This document shows, piece after piece, positions 9,716 to 20,018 of a stretch of DNA of 28,622 bases (the stretch's first letter is position 1; each line of letters begins with the position of its first letter). The translations under genes were made by a program, and so were the position numbers. The stretch comes from Cochliopodium minus (lineage: Eukaryota > Discosea > Himatismenida > Cochliopodiidae), in assembly GCA_024220525.1 (NCBI GenBank), contig JAMYWO010000003.1, positions 79,167 to 107,788 of the forward strand. The letters are read 5' to 3'. Under the pieces are notes generated by a model. It saw only the letters and a list, made by a program, of their open reading frames with translations. It was not told the origin of the DNA and did no database searches.

Positions 9716-11161
9716 TCAGCAACAAGAACCTCCACTACAACTATTGTTCTTGTTTTCAACTTCCGAATCTCCGCTACAGTCGAACAAACCTCTATGTTCA
9801 CCTCTTTCGGTGACCTCGAAATAAGGAGAAAATCTCGTCTTTAAATATAAAAAAAAATTAAAAAAAAATTAATAAAAAAAAATAAAAACAAAACAAAACA
9901 AAAAATTAAAACAAAAATAAAAATAAAAATAAAAAATAAAAATAAAAATAAAAATAAAAATAAAAAATAAAAATAAAAATAAAAATAAAATTACTTTTGT
10001 TAACATGTCTGCTGTGTTACCGCATACTTTGTAGCTTTTTCCAACTTTGAATAGGTGATGATCGTCCAAAGTGAACCCTTCCTCAGCTCCTTCAATACCC
10101 CTTATTTCATTCAAATAAAAATTTAAGAAAAAAAAAATTTAATGTATGAAAAATATTTTTTTTTTTTTTTTAAACCCTTTGTAAGTTGCTTTTTGGCCAA
10201 AGTCTTCACACTTGTCCTCCAATGAGCTTAATTTGAAGATTCTGTATGTAATAGAGTAAAACTTGATGTTTCCTTTTATTTTTGATTTTTTTAAAAAAAA
10301 TATTTGAGATTTTTATTAAAAAAATTTTTTTTATTTTTTTTTTTTTCATTCATACCTAACAGTTCTTCAATTTTTTTATTTTCAACAGTGACACTACTCT
10401 TGTTGTAGATTCTAATATCGCTGAAGCCATTACTCAACATCATACGACGAAAATCCTCAATGTATAATGACCCACTGAGACATTCTCCCCACAATTCCTG
10501 TCAATTATTTATTTTATTTGTTTTATTTATTCATTTATTTTATTTTATTAGAATTTTTTTTTTTTTTTAGTTTTTAAATTTTTTATTTCATTTATTTTTT
10601 GTTTCATTCAAAAATAATTATTTTTGTTTTTTTTTGGTCCAGATTTATTAATTTATTTAATTATTTACTCATTTTTATTTTCGTACCTTATTTTCTCTCA
10701 GATGTTGGGGGATTCTTCTGTCACAATAAATGTCCGAAAAAAAAAGTTCTCCACCCTCTTTTAACACTCGTTTAATCTCCTTGAATACCAAGTCTTTATT
10801 GGGTGATAAATTAATCACACAATTAGAAATCAATACATCAACAGAGCTGTCCTTTATTTTAAATTTTTTAAAAAAAATTTAAATCATAAATAAAGAAATA
10901 TGAAAAAAAAAAATAAACATTATAATGTGTTCCATATTAAAAAAAATATAAAAAATAAAAAATAAAAAAATAAAAAATAAAAAATAAAAGATAAAATACT
11001 TCAATTCCACTGCTTTTAAGATCTTCAATGAATCCATTGATGAACTTGACGTTGGAGTATCCAAATTGTTGTTTGTGGAAATCAATATGTTTATTGGCTA
11101 TCTCCAACTGTTCTTTGGTCACTACAATTTTTTTAAAAAAAAAAATAAAAAAATAAAAAAT

Positions 11162-11193
<32 letters not shown>

Positions 11194-11200
11194 TAAAAAT

Positions 11201-11237
<37 letters not shown>

Positions 11238-11632
11238 ATAAATAATTTAAAATAAAAATTAAATATGCATTTATAAAAGAAATAGATAAAAAAAATAGAA
11301 AAAAACCAGGAAAAGTGAGAATAAAAATAAAATAAATTACTATCTATTCCAAACACTTGTCCCTCTTTTCCAACAAGAGCAGAAGCCAAATAACCTAAAA
11401 TTTTTGTTGTAAATTTTTCTATTTTACGGAATTTTTTCAAATTTTTTTTACAATCTCTTCCTGTTCCACATCCAAGATCCAAAAGAGTTCTCCCTTCTAT
11501 TTTAAGAGGGATGGGAGAACCACATCCGTAAAATTTGTCGAGGATTTCAGGGTGGATCAATTTGAGCGCTTTCGATTGATGTTTGGGGAATCCAGTTCCT
11601 TTATTTGAAATTATTTCATCAATATTAATCAT
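9716..11632 (-). CDS. AS3MT: Arsenite S-adenosylmethionine methyltransferase (AS3MT/ArsM)
   Basis: Eight exons close in frame: 11632-11452, 11394-11341, 11121-11000, 10851-10687, 10497-10356, 10272-10176, 10100-9995 and 9838-9716 (990 nt, 329 aa; TGA). The enzyme methylates trivalent arsenic using SAM, normally in the cytosol, for arsenic detoxification or volatilisation. Diagnostic features are KFYGCGSP (Cys37), the SAM motif LLDLGCGTGRDC (52-61), VFGIDMTKEQLE, SNCVINLSP (Cys130), GGELFFSDIY and ELWGECLSGSLY (Cys180). These match the As-binding cysteines 61, 156 and 206 of the human enzyme. The C-terminus ends in the Cys-rich tail SCSGGSCC. The first As-binding Cys (human 32) is missing, because the ORF starts MINIDEIISNKG just where that segment should end. 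A matching N-terminal segment lies upstream at 12044-11835. A 20-bp palindrome sits 14 bp before the ATG. Confidence 0.93.
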
Positions 11633-11645
11633 CCATATGATAATT

Positions 11646-11665
11646 TGATACTAATACTAGTATCA
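11646..11665. promoter_or_regulatory. Palindrome upstream of AS3MT start
   Basis: TGATACTA-ATAC-TAGTATCA is an exact 8-bp inverted repeat with a 4-bp spacer, 14 bp upstream of the AS3MT ATG on the minus strand. It may be a 5'UTR hairpin or a dyad binding site. If an upstream exon is spliced in, it would lie inside an intron instead. Function is inference only. Confidence 0.4.
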
Positions 11666-11834
11666 TCTTGTGCACAAATTATATAACGAGAATTCATTAT
11701 ATGAATTTTTTGGGAGTTTGATTGGTTATTATAATTTTATTTATTAATTTTCTATAGAATTTTCAATACAGGTTGATCCATCAATTTCATTAATATACTC
11801 AATTTCTTTTGGATGTTATTCTGTATAAATATTT

Positions 11835-12044
11835 TTAGTAACAACATAATTCACAAATAAACTCAGATTTTAATAATAAGGAAAAAAATATTGGGAAATA
11901 TGAGTTGATCAAGAATTTCAAAAGAAAATTTCTTTCTATTTTTATCAGGAATACAACATGCATTTTGTTTGAGACATCAGATGATTTCAATGTCTTCCCA
12001 TAATATTCCTTTTCATTATCTTCCGTAATTTTATTTTCTTTCAT
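11835..12044 (-). pseudogene. Detached, frameshifted AS3MT N-terminal segment
   Basis: From an ATG at 12044 the minus strand reads MKENKITEDNEKEYYGKTLKSSD, which matches the start of AS3MT proteins (a YYG..LK.S.DL motif). In this frame it then goes to SNKMHVV. One frame over, the same DNA continues CLKQNACC, the conserved segment with the first As-binding cysteine. A single-base loss within GATGTCTC (near 11977) explains the switch. The continuation in that frame (IPDKNRKK...EILDQ) is only loosely like AS3MT. The intact methyltransferase 200 bp downstream starts just after the point where this segment ends in relatives. It may be a true upstream exon carrying an assembly or real frameshift, or the relic of a duplicate copy. 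No phase-compatible splice to the downstream gene avoids a stop in the shifted frame. Confidence 0.6.
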
Positions 12045-12111
12045 TTTAAATTTTTTTTTATTTTATTTTTTTATTTTTTATTTTGCAATCATTAAAATCA
12101 AAATATTTTTA

Positions 12112-14938
12112 TTAATTAGAAACTCTCTTGGTATTTCTTGACCACATCTTTTTTCTCAGCGCATCCAAGCTAACAAAACTGTCCACAGCATCAGTTATGG
12201 ATTGTTTCCACTCATACCATACCTTTCAAAAAAAAATTTTAAAATTATTGAAAAATTATTGAAAAGTTATTACTTTGAATCCCAACTCTTAATTTTAAAC
12301 CATCTATTTACACCTTCCAACGTAGATTCTTTGACTGTGGCTTCATCTATACGACCATCAAAAACAAGCATGATTCTGAATAAGAAATTAAAAATTCTGA
12401 TCTTGAATAATAAAATTAAAATATTGAAAAAAAATAAAAATAAAAATAAAAATAAAAAATAAAAAAATAAAAATAAAAAATAAAAATTTGAAACAAAAAT
12501 TTGAAATAAAAAATTTGAAATAAAAATTTGAATAAAAATTTGAAATAAAAAATTTGAAATAAAATAAAAAAAAAATAAAAATTTGAAACAAAAATTTGAA
12601 ATAAAATTTGAAATAAAATTTGAAATAAAAAAATTTAATAAAAAATAAAAATAATAAAAATAATAAAAATACCTAATGATAATCCAAACAAAGGAACTTT
12701 CATTGACATTCTGCTGGTCTTTTTGAGTTGATTTAAATTTTTTTTAGATTTTTCTTTGAAAAACTTGGTGAGATACTTTCTTTTTTCCAAGTCATTTACG
12801 ATTTCCTGTTTTGCTTGTTCCACACTTGTAAAACTGACCGTTTTTTCGAATTTTTTTTCTGGAAATTCTCCATTCTTTAAAAGTTTTAGTTCTTCCACAA
12901 TTTGTTCTTTAAAAAATAAAAAATAAATGTTAAAAAAAAAAAATTAAAAAATATCAAGTACAAAAAATAAAAAATAAAAAATAAAAAATGAATATTTAAA
13001 AATAAAAAATAAAAAATAAAAAAATAAAAATATTTACTTTGATGTTGGGTTGTGGGAGTGGTTTCTATCTCAATATGCGATAAAGGAAACCAGCCATAAT
13101 TATTACCGGAGACACCCAAAGCATAGCCATTCTCATCGTTTTCGATGAACATCACGGTTTCTCCTTCTTCCAAATTTAACTCTTTCTCGTCTTGTGCCTT
13201 GAACTCTTTGATCACTTTCAATGGCAAGTTTGTGAATTCTGCTTTTCTTTTGTAATTCAAAACTGAACTTTCGCTAATTTATAAAGAAGATCAGAAAAAA
13301 ATTAAAATTAAAAAAAATAAAAAAAATGTGAAATGAAAAAATTAAATTGAAAAAACTAAAATATTGTAAACAAAAAATGTAGGGATGTCCAAAAATATTA
13401 CAACAGTTTAAATTTTGTTAGTAAAAATTTTATATCCGCTAACAAAGTTGTAATATTTGGACATGTCTACAAAAAATGTGATACATAATTTTAAAAAATA
13501 AATCTAAAACATGAATTTAAAAAAAAAAACTAAACTCAACTAAACTAAATAAAACTATAAATAAATGATTAACAAAAATAAAAAAATAAAAGTAAAAATA
13601 ATAATTAAGAAATAAAAATCCTACACTCTACTTGACAAAGGATCAGACATTCTTGGATTGTCTGACATCTTTCTCATATTCAAAGGAATTCCAGGAAAAG
13701 CTTTGGATCCAGAAGCTTCTTTTTTTAACAATGGAGGGATGACAGTGGTGTTCCCTAATGTCTGTCTTCTCAATGGTTCTATACCTTGTGATTGAGTAAC
13801 AAGAGGAGCAGGTTCTTTACCAATACTCTTGTTGCTGTCTGTTCTTGATAGACCTGAAACAAAGAAATTTTGATTAAAGAAAAAAGTTACAAAAATAAAA
13901 AAATAAATGTTTAAAAATTTTTTAAAAAAAATATGAAATAATGTTGCTTTATAAAATATTGATCAATAAATAATTTTTTAAAATTAATATTTTTTAAAAT
14001 AATAAATAAAAAAGATTAAAAAATATTCTTTAATTTAAACATTTATTTACCTGAGGAATAAGGAAAAGAGAGAATATATAATTAAACAATTTTTCAATGA
14101 AAACATTTTATTTACCTGTAGGCTTTTTCAACTTTTTTTCACTGTAAGTTCTGGATAAAGTGGGCTTGTCTTGGAGAATTTCAGAGTGCCTAGAAAGATG
14201 CATTTGGTTGATTTCTTGTTTCTTTTTTTTTTCCCTTTCTTTATCCTTCCTCTTCTTTTCCTTTTCCTCCTTCCTCAACTTTTCTTTCTCTTTTTTGGTT
14301 AGTTTATTGTTATTGCTATCGACTTTATCGAATGATCCTGATAATCTGTCTGAATTTGATTCTGAGTATTCTGATTCTGACATATCTCCCAAATCATCCC
14401 CTGGTATATCTTTTTCATTATCTGAGAAATGAACTAGAAAGGAATTTATTTTAAAGTTAAAAGATTAAATCTTTGTATTTCTCGTTAATATTATCATGTG
14501 TATATACAATAAATTATCCAATTCTTCTTCATATGAATGATTATTGTTTACAATATTAAAATTATTAATGCTATTTAAAGAATTTATACTATAAAGTGAC
14601 TAAAATTAACAGAATCTATTCTGAATGATTATGAATTGTATTTTAAATTAAGAATATTCCTTATAAAAGTTATCTCCACCTCACCATAATAATCAATTTA
14701 ATCAAAAAAAAAAATTTTTTTATTTACCTCTAGGTATTTGATATTTATGTTTATTTTTCAGTCCTTCGAATCTCTTTTTTAGTGGTAATATCAATGTATT
14801 GTTATTTGTTACATCCAACAAGAAATATTTCAATCTTCCAGGAAATACATTCTTAATATTCTCAATATGAATTGAATTCTTCTTCCATTCTATTGTTCTA
14901 TTGCTATCAAAGAAAACAACAAAGAAATCTTCCATCAT
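12112..14938 (-). CDS. SH3-domain protein with Ser-rich and Lys/Glu coiled-coil regions
   Basis: Seven exons close in frame: 14938-14728, 14433-14116, 13853-13625, 13273-13038, 12906-12673, 12346-12312 and 12222-12112 (1374 nt, 457 aa; TAA). Residues 1-70 form a compact beta-rich start (MMEDFFVVFFDSNRTIEW...) with no recognised family. Residues 80-165 are disordered, with SESEYSESNSD and then a KKEKEKLRKEEKEKKRK helix. Residues 175-250 are a Ser/Pro/Arg linker. An SH3 domain covers about 270-322: KVIKEFKAQDEKELNLEEGE corresponds to the ALYDY/ELSF block and YGWFPLSHIE to the GWFP-NYVE end. It should bind proline-rich partners. A Lys-rich coiled region follows, then a C-terminus with VWYEWKQSITDAV. 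The role is probably a cytoskeletal or signalling adaptor (inference). The last two introns were chosen to keep phase and are the least certain. Confidence 0.7.
12430..12640. repeat. Intronic AAAAAT and AAATTTGAAATAAA repeats
   Basis: The intron 12347-12672 of the SH3 gene holds an AAAAAT microsatellite (about 12430-12482) followed by many copies of an AAATTTGAAATAAA-like unit. The same unit occurs in the intron at 1790-2040. Confidence 0.85.
13371..13479. mobile_element. MITE-like inverted-repeat element (Tc1/mariner type)
   Basis: The ends TAGGGATGTCC (from 13380) and GGACATGTCTA (to 13469) form terminal inverted repeats, and the match continues inward with AAAAATATTACAAC against GTTGTAATATTT and a further TTGTTAG/CTAACAA pair. 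The whole 90-bp element can fold back on itself. It is bordered by TA on both sides and by a 10-bp direct repeat CAAAAAATGT (13371-13380 and 13470-13479). Ends of the type AGGGATGTCCAAA... are common in Tc1/mariner MITEs. It has no coding capacity and lies in the 351-bp intron 13274-13624 of the SH3 gene. In such A-rich DNA the 10-bp repeat could partly be chance. Confidence 0.75.
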
Positions 14939-15360
14939 AATATTTATATCGTTTTTTTATTCAGGAGTGGATTGGTATTCAATGAAAATAAGTTAATAAG
15001 ATTGATATGGAGTAATTTTGATGAATGTGTGAATCTTTTATAAAAATTGAAGACCCCTTTTTTTTTTTTTTTGTGGTTCTTTAAAAATAAAATTGGAAAC
15101 TTTAACTCCAAATATAAAGTTAATTGAAATCATTAACTCCAAATCTTCAAAAGAATCAATAAGCAAAATAAAATTTAAGTATTTAATTTTTTAAGAATGC
15201 TTCAAGTAATGTTAGTTCTTTTTCAAAAATTGTTAAATGAAGCCAAATTTCTTTTCATTTTCAAATTATCAACATGAATGCTTAATTTGGAAATATTCAT
15301 AGTTATTTACTTTTCTATCCTTCAAATCATAAAAAAATAAAAAAAAAAAATTGTTGGAGA
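14939..15360. promoter_or_regulatory. Divergent intergenic region between the SH3 gene and Crooked neck
   Basis: These 422 bp separate two divergent start codons and must hold both promoters. TATAAAAA at 15039-15046 is followed by a T-run at 15058-15072, the TATA plus oligo-T arrangement known from dictyostelid core promoters and oriented for the plus-strand gene. An A-run (about 15330-15350) precedes the Crooked neck start. No other gene is visible. Confidence 0.4.
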
Positions 15361-18300
15361 ATGGAATTTAAAGAACCACAAGGTTTTAAAAATAATAGAG
15401 GGGGTGGTGATAAAGAAGGAAAATTCATGCACAAAAATGATCCTCAACACAAAAAAAACTCCACAAAAAACAGATCAGCTAGTACGATGCAAATCACTGC
15501 TGAACAGATTTTGAGAGAAGCATCAGTGAATCAAGAAGAGCCATACAAACCACCAAAACAAAATATAGAAGATCCAGAAGAATATGCTTTGTATAAATTG
15601 ACAAAGAGAAAAGAATTTGAAGATATGATCAGGATGCATAGGGGATTTGTTGTCCATTGGCTTAGTTATGCTAAATGGGAAGAAAAACAAAAAGAGATAG
15701 AAAGAGCTAGAAGTGTATATGAAAGAGCATTGGAAGATGATTACAAGAATCCTATTGTATATGTCAAATATGCAGAGATGGAGATCAGACATAAGAATAT
15801 AAATCATGCGAGAAATTTATATGATAGAGCAGTGATTCTGTTGCCAAGAATGGATCAATTGTGGTACAAATATATCTTCATGGAGGAAGTATTGGGAAAT
15901 TTTCATTTGGTGAGACAAATATACGAGAGATGGATGGAATGGAAGCCAGAAGAGACATCATGGAATGCCTATATCAAATTTGAATTGAAATATAACGAGA
16001 TAGAGAGGGCAAGACAGATCTATAGAAGATTGGTGCAGATCCATTCCAACATTAAGAATTGGTTAGCATGGGCAAAGTTTGAGGAGCAAGTGGGGAACAT
16101 TGAGAATGCAAGGCAAGTATTTGAGGGCACCATAGAGCATTTGGGTGAAGATGCAAATGATGATACTTTCTTCAATGAATTTGCGAATTTTGAAGAGAAT
16201 GCAAAGGAGGTAAATTCTATTTATTTTTGATCATTAACAATTGAGATATAATTTGGATCAATTTAATATCACAACTTGAGATTCTATATCAATTATTTCC
16301 AAATTATTATTAACATATGTATTAGTTGATTAATGTTGATCCTCCTGAATAACATTTTTAAATGACAAATTTATATAACTTTTTAAAATATATTTGACCA
16401 TATATCCTATATTATCATCTATATACTCGCAAATATTTTCTTTTTATTATCTTTTTCTTAATATACAGTACGAAAGAGCAAGATTCATCTACAAATACGC
16501 ACTTGACAATCTCCCCAAATACAACGCCAAAAAGATGTATAAACAATTCATCTCCTTCGAGAAGAAATATGGCGACAAAAAGTCAATCGAAGAAGTCATC
16601 AGCGGGAAGAGAAGAATTCAATACGAAGAAGATCTAAAGGAGAACCCCAATAACTACGACATTTGGTTCGATTACATCAAGTTGGAAGAGTCTTACGGTA
16701 CTTTGGAGAGGGTCAGGGAGATATATGAGAGGTCTATTTCTCAGGTTCCTCCTACCAATGAGAAACCTTTCTGGAGAAGATATATTTATTTGTGGATTAA
16801 TTATGCTGTATTTGAAGAGGTAATCTCTTCTTTTTTTTTTTTTTTTGATCAATTATTTTTAAATTAAAACATTTTTATTTAAAATGATTCTTAAAACTAT
16901 CTTTACTTTTAAATTTTTTTACCCCTATAATTTATAATTTAAATTAATACTTTTTTCTTTCGATATTTTATTCTTAATTTTTATCAATTTATTATTTTAT
17001 TAATTTAAATAATCATATTCTTCGATTTATTTTATTCTTAATTTTAATCTATTTTTTGTCTTTTTATTAACCCTTAATTTAAATTATCACATTTTTTTTG
17101 ATTGTTCAATTTGATTAATTTTGTTTCTTTTGTTTCTTAGTTATTTTCAGAAGATTATGATAGAGCAAGAAATGTTTACAAAGAATGTCTCAATGTGATC
17201 CCCCACAAAGAATTTTCTTTCACCAAAATCTGGATCATGTTCGCCCACTTTGAACTCAGACAGAAAAACATCGATTCCGTCAGAAAGATTTTCGGACAGT
17301 CCATCGGTATTTCTCCTAAACCCAAGCTCTTCAAAGCTTATATCGAAGTTGAAAGAAAATTGGGTAATATTGAAAGATGTAGACAACTTTATCTTCGTTT
17401 CTTGGGTAACAATTTTTTATTTTTTATAATTAATATAATTTTTATTTAAGAGTTTTAGATTTTTTTCAATTTTATTCTTAATTTATTGTTTCATTTATTT
17501 TAAATTTTTTTTATGTTTTATTTTTTTTTTTGTTTTACAAAATTTTTTTGTAATTTTATTTTTTATTCTTTTTAAAATTTTTTTTGTTCATTTATTGTTT
17601 TTTTGTTTATTTGTTGTTTTATTATAAATTTTTTTTTTAAAATTTTAATTTTTATTTCTTTTTTTTTTATTTTTTTATTTTTTTTTTTGATAGAGGTCTT
17701 CCCATCTAATTGTGATGCTTGGTGCGAATTCGCTTCATTTGAAATTAACCTTTCAGAATTGGAGAGAGCTAGAGGAATTTATGAATTGAGCATCACCCAA
17801 TCAGAGTTGGACATGCCCGAAATCGTATGGAAAAGTTACATCGACTTTGAAATTTCTCAAAATAATGATGACAAAGTAAGAGAGTTGTACAAAAAGCTCT
17901 TAGAAAGAACTCACCATCCAAAAGGTAAATAAAATTCATCTTTATTTGTATTTTTTATTTTTTGTTTTTTTTGGAAATTTTTTTTATTTTCATTTCATTT
18001 TTATTTCTTTAACACATTTTTTTAATTTTGGTTTTTTTTTAAAACATATTTTTTATTTTCATTTCATTTTGAATTCTTTCACATATTTTTTATTTTGATT
18101 TTTTTTTTATTTTCATTTTCAATTCTTTCATATTATTTATTTTGATTTTTTTTTTGATAGTTTTCCATTCCTTTGCCCAATTCGAACACACTCTCGGCAA
18201 CATCAAAGAAGCCAGAGAAATCTACGACCAAGCCTACAAACTGCTCAAAACCTCCGAAATCAAAGAAGAAAGGGAGATGCTCGTCAACTTCTGGCTCGAA

Positions 18301-18561
18301 TGGGAACGCACCCTCGACACCTCCACCTCCCACTCCTCCGAAGTCTCTAAACTTTTGCCTGATAAGATCAAAAAACGTAGGAGATTGCTTACTGAGGATG
18401 GAATTGAGGTTGGTTGGGAGGAGTACTTTGAGTATGTCTTTCCTGATGAGAAGGCTGTCAAACCCAACTTGAAGATTTTGGAGCTTGCTCATCAGTGGAA
18501 GAAGGCCAAGACTGACACTCCTTCTGGAAGTGGAGGCAACAACAACAACAATGATAATTAA
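15361..18561 (+). CDS. CRNKL1: Crooked neck / Clf1 / Syf3 pre-mRNA splicing factor (HAT repeats)
   Basis: Five exons close in frame: 15361-16209, 16469-16819, 17141-17405, 17694-17924 and 18161-18561 (2097 nt, 698 aa), close to the roughly 690-840 aa of family members. The protein is the scaffold of the NineTeen/Prp19-associated complex in the spliceosome nucleus and is needed for spliceosome activation. After a basic Asn-rich start, ITAEQILREA and the YKPPKQNIEDPEEYALYKLTKRKEFEDMIR block (about residues 45-95) are highly typical. Tandem HAT repeats then run to about residue 650, with W-x-x-Y-x-x-FE cores such as WLSYAKWEEKQ, ARSVYERALE, WYKYIFMEE, WNAYIKFELK and WLAWAKFEEQ. The C-terminus is a Gly/Asn-rich tail. 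Introns carry T-rich runs before TAG acceptors. Exons 2-5 use noticeably more C-ending codons than exon 1. Assignment is very secure. Confidence 0.96.
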
Positions 18562-18790
18562 TTAAATTTGATTTTTGATTTACTTGTAACTTTTAAAAAG
18601 GAATCTTGTTAATCAAAAAATGAAAATTTTTATTTGTTTAATTTATCATTTTTATTTTTTTTTAATTCTCTTTTGATAAATTCTTTTTAAGAGGTATTTC
18701 TATTTCATAAACGACATTCTTTGTTCCAAAAAAAATCTGTTCAAATTTTATTTTATTTTCAGCAAAAAAAAAAAAAAAAAATTGATAAAA

Positions 18791-19969
18791 ATGATTTCTT
18801 TTGATTATCCTTTTGAGAGGACTGGTGAGTTGGATTCTTTCATCAATAACATCTATATGATTGAAAATAAGCAAACCCAAAAAATCAATATGAAATCCAG
18901 GAACAAAGATGGAAACACCCCACTCCATATGTATTGCAAAGCATCAAAATTAAAGGCAGATATAATCAAATATTTGGTGAATATCAAATCTGATTTGAAT
19001 GCGAAAGACTATCATGGAGATACTGCCCTTAACTTTTTGATATCTCACAAAGAATGTACGTATGATTTGATAAGGCTATTTATAGATAAAAAAAGCGATT
19101 TGAACGTGAAAAATTATTATGGAGAGACATCCTTTCATTTCACATTTAAAAAAGGATCAAATACAACTTTTGAAACAGTGAAATTATTAATCGAAAATAA
19201 AGCGGAGATAAATTGTACAAATAAAGGAAATGAAATTCCTCTTCACTTAGCAATGAAGAATCATCAGATAGGAGATGAGATTTTATGTTATTTGATAGAA
19301 CAAAAATCAGATTTATCTATTCGACAATCAAAAGTTATGCATTATTTCGACCTCCAATATTATGATCAAGATGCCGCGGAACTTTATAGGAAATGCAAAA
19401 TAAGTTACAGTTTGGATGTCATCAGGCTTTTTGTGGAGAACAAAGTTGATCTTAATTTTGCATTAGGTGATGAACTTCCACTACCTCACAGTCTGATTAA
19501 AAATCAAATTGTCCCTGTTGATTTTGTCCATTATTTGATCGAGAAGAAAACAGATCTCAACAAAGTTTATTTAATAGGAAATTTTCAGTACGAATCAATC
19601 TTTGTCAACTTTTTTCAAGTCTACTTAAACTCTTTAAATTTTAATGACGAAGACATTACCACTCTTTTTATATTTCAAGGTTTTAATTTCGAGCCATATT
19701 GTGATCATGAATTTTTTGTTAACACTTCTTTTCTTGAGAAATACAAAGAAGGAGTTCTTTGGAATCACAGCACTCACAAATTTTTGCCTTCTGATGTCAA
19801 ACTCAAAATCTTCTCTTTTCTTCTTTGTTTGAAACAATACACCAAAAATCAAAAGATTCTTTTTCCCAAACCTCTTTCTGGCCTCATTTTTCAAAGATAT
19901 GTTGATTTTATTATCAAAAATAACAAAGAAAACAATAAGAGAAAAAGGAAATTTGAAGAAGAAGATTAA
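18791..19969 (+). CDS. Intronless ankyrin-repeat protein with F-box-like C-terminus
   Basis: A single 1179-bp reading frame (392 aa) starts MISFDYPFERTGEL after a long A-run and ends in TAA. Seven or so degenerate ankyrin repeats span about residues 35-270: DGNTPLHMYCKAS, DYHGDTALNFLISH, YYGETSFHFTFKKGS, GNEIPLHLAMKN and DELPLPHSLIKN, each followed by a helix with the motif LIE/DxKSDLN. The C-terminal part holds EGVLWNHSTHKFLPSD then VKLKIFSFLLCLK and FPKPLSGLIF, shared with the ankyrin gene at 2431-4686. LPSDVKLKIFSFL reads like an F-box helix. The protein ends in a basic stretch (KRKRKF), a possible nuclear signal, plus EEED. Likely a protein-binding adaptor; an SCF ubiquitin-ligase link is inferred. 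Lack of introns contrasts with all neighbours and suggests retroposition or recent family expansion. Confidence 0.88.
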   Translation: MISFDYPFERTGELDSFINNIYMIENKQTQKINMKSRNKDGNTPLHMYCKASKLKADIIKYLVNIKSDLNAKDYHGDTALNFLISHKECTYDLIRLFIDKKSDLNVKNYYGETSFHFTFKKGSNTTFETVKLLIENKAEINCTNKGNEIPLHLAMKNHQIGDEILCYLIEQKSDLSIRQSKVMHYFDLQYYDQDAAELYRKCKISYSLDVIRLFVENKVDLNFALGDELPLPHSLIKNQIVPVDFVHYLIEKKTDLNKVYLIGNFQYESIFVNFFQVYLNSLNFNDEDITTLFIFQGFNFEPYCDHEFFVNTSFLEKYKEGVLWNHSTHKFLPSDVKLKIFSFLLCLKQYTKNQKILFPKPLSGLIFQRYVDFIIKNNKENNKRKRKFEEED

Positions 19970-20018
19970 TATAAATTATTATTTTTTTATTTTTTGGTTT
20001 TTTATTTTTTTTTTAAAA

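Noticed and set aside
12312-12700. RhoGAP domain at the end of the SH3 protein (FGLSLDE resembles FGVPLEE)
   Set aside because: Only a few residues match, and nothing like the arginine finger or later RhoGAP motifs follows before the stop.
18173-18492. Long ORFs in other frames and on the opposite strand of Crooked neck exon 5
   Set aside because: The exon is locally GC-richer, which removes chance stops. The HAT-repeat frame is the real one.
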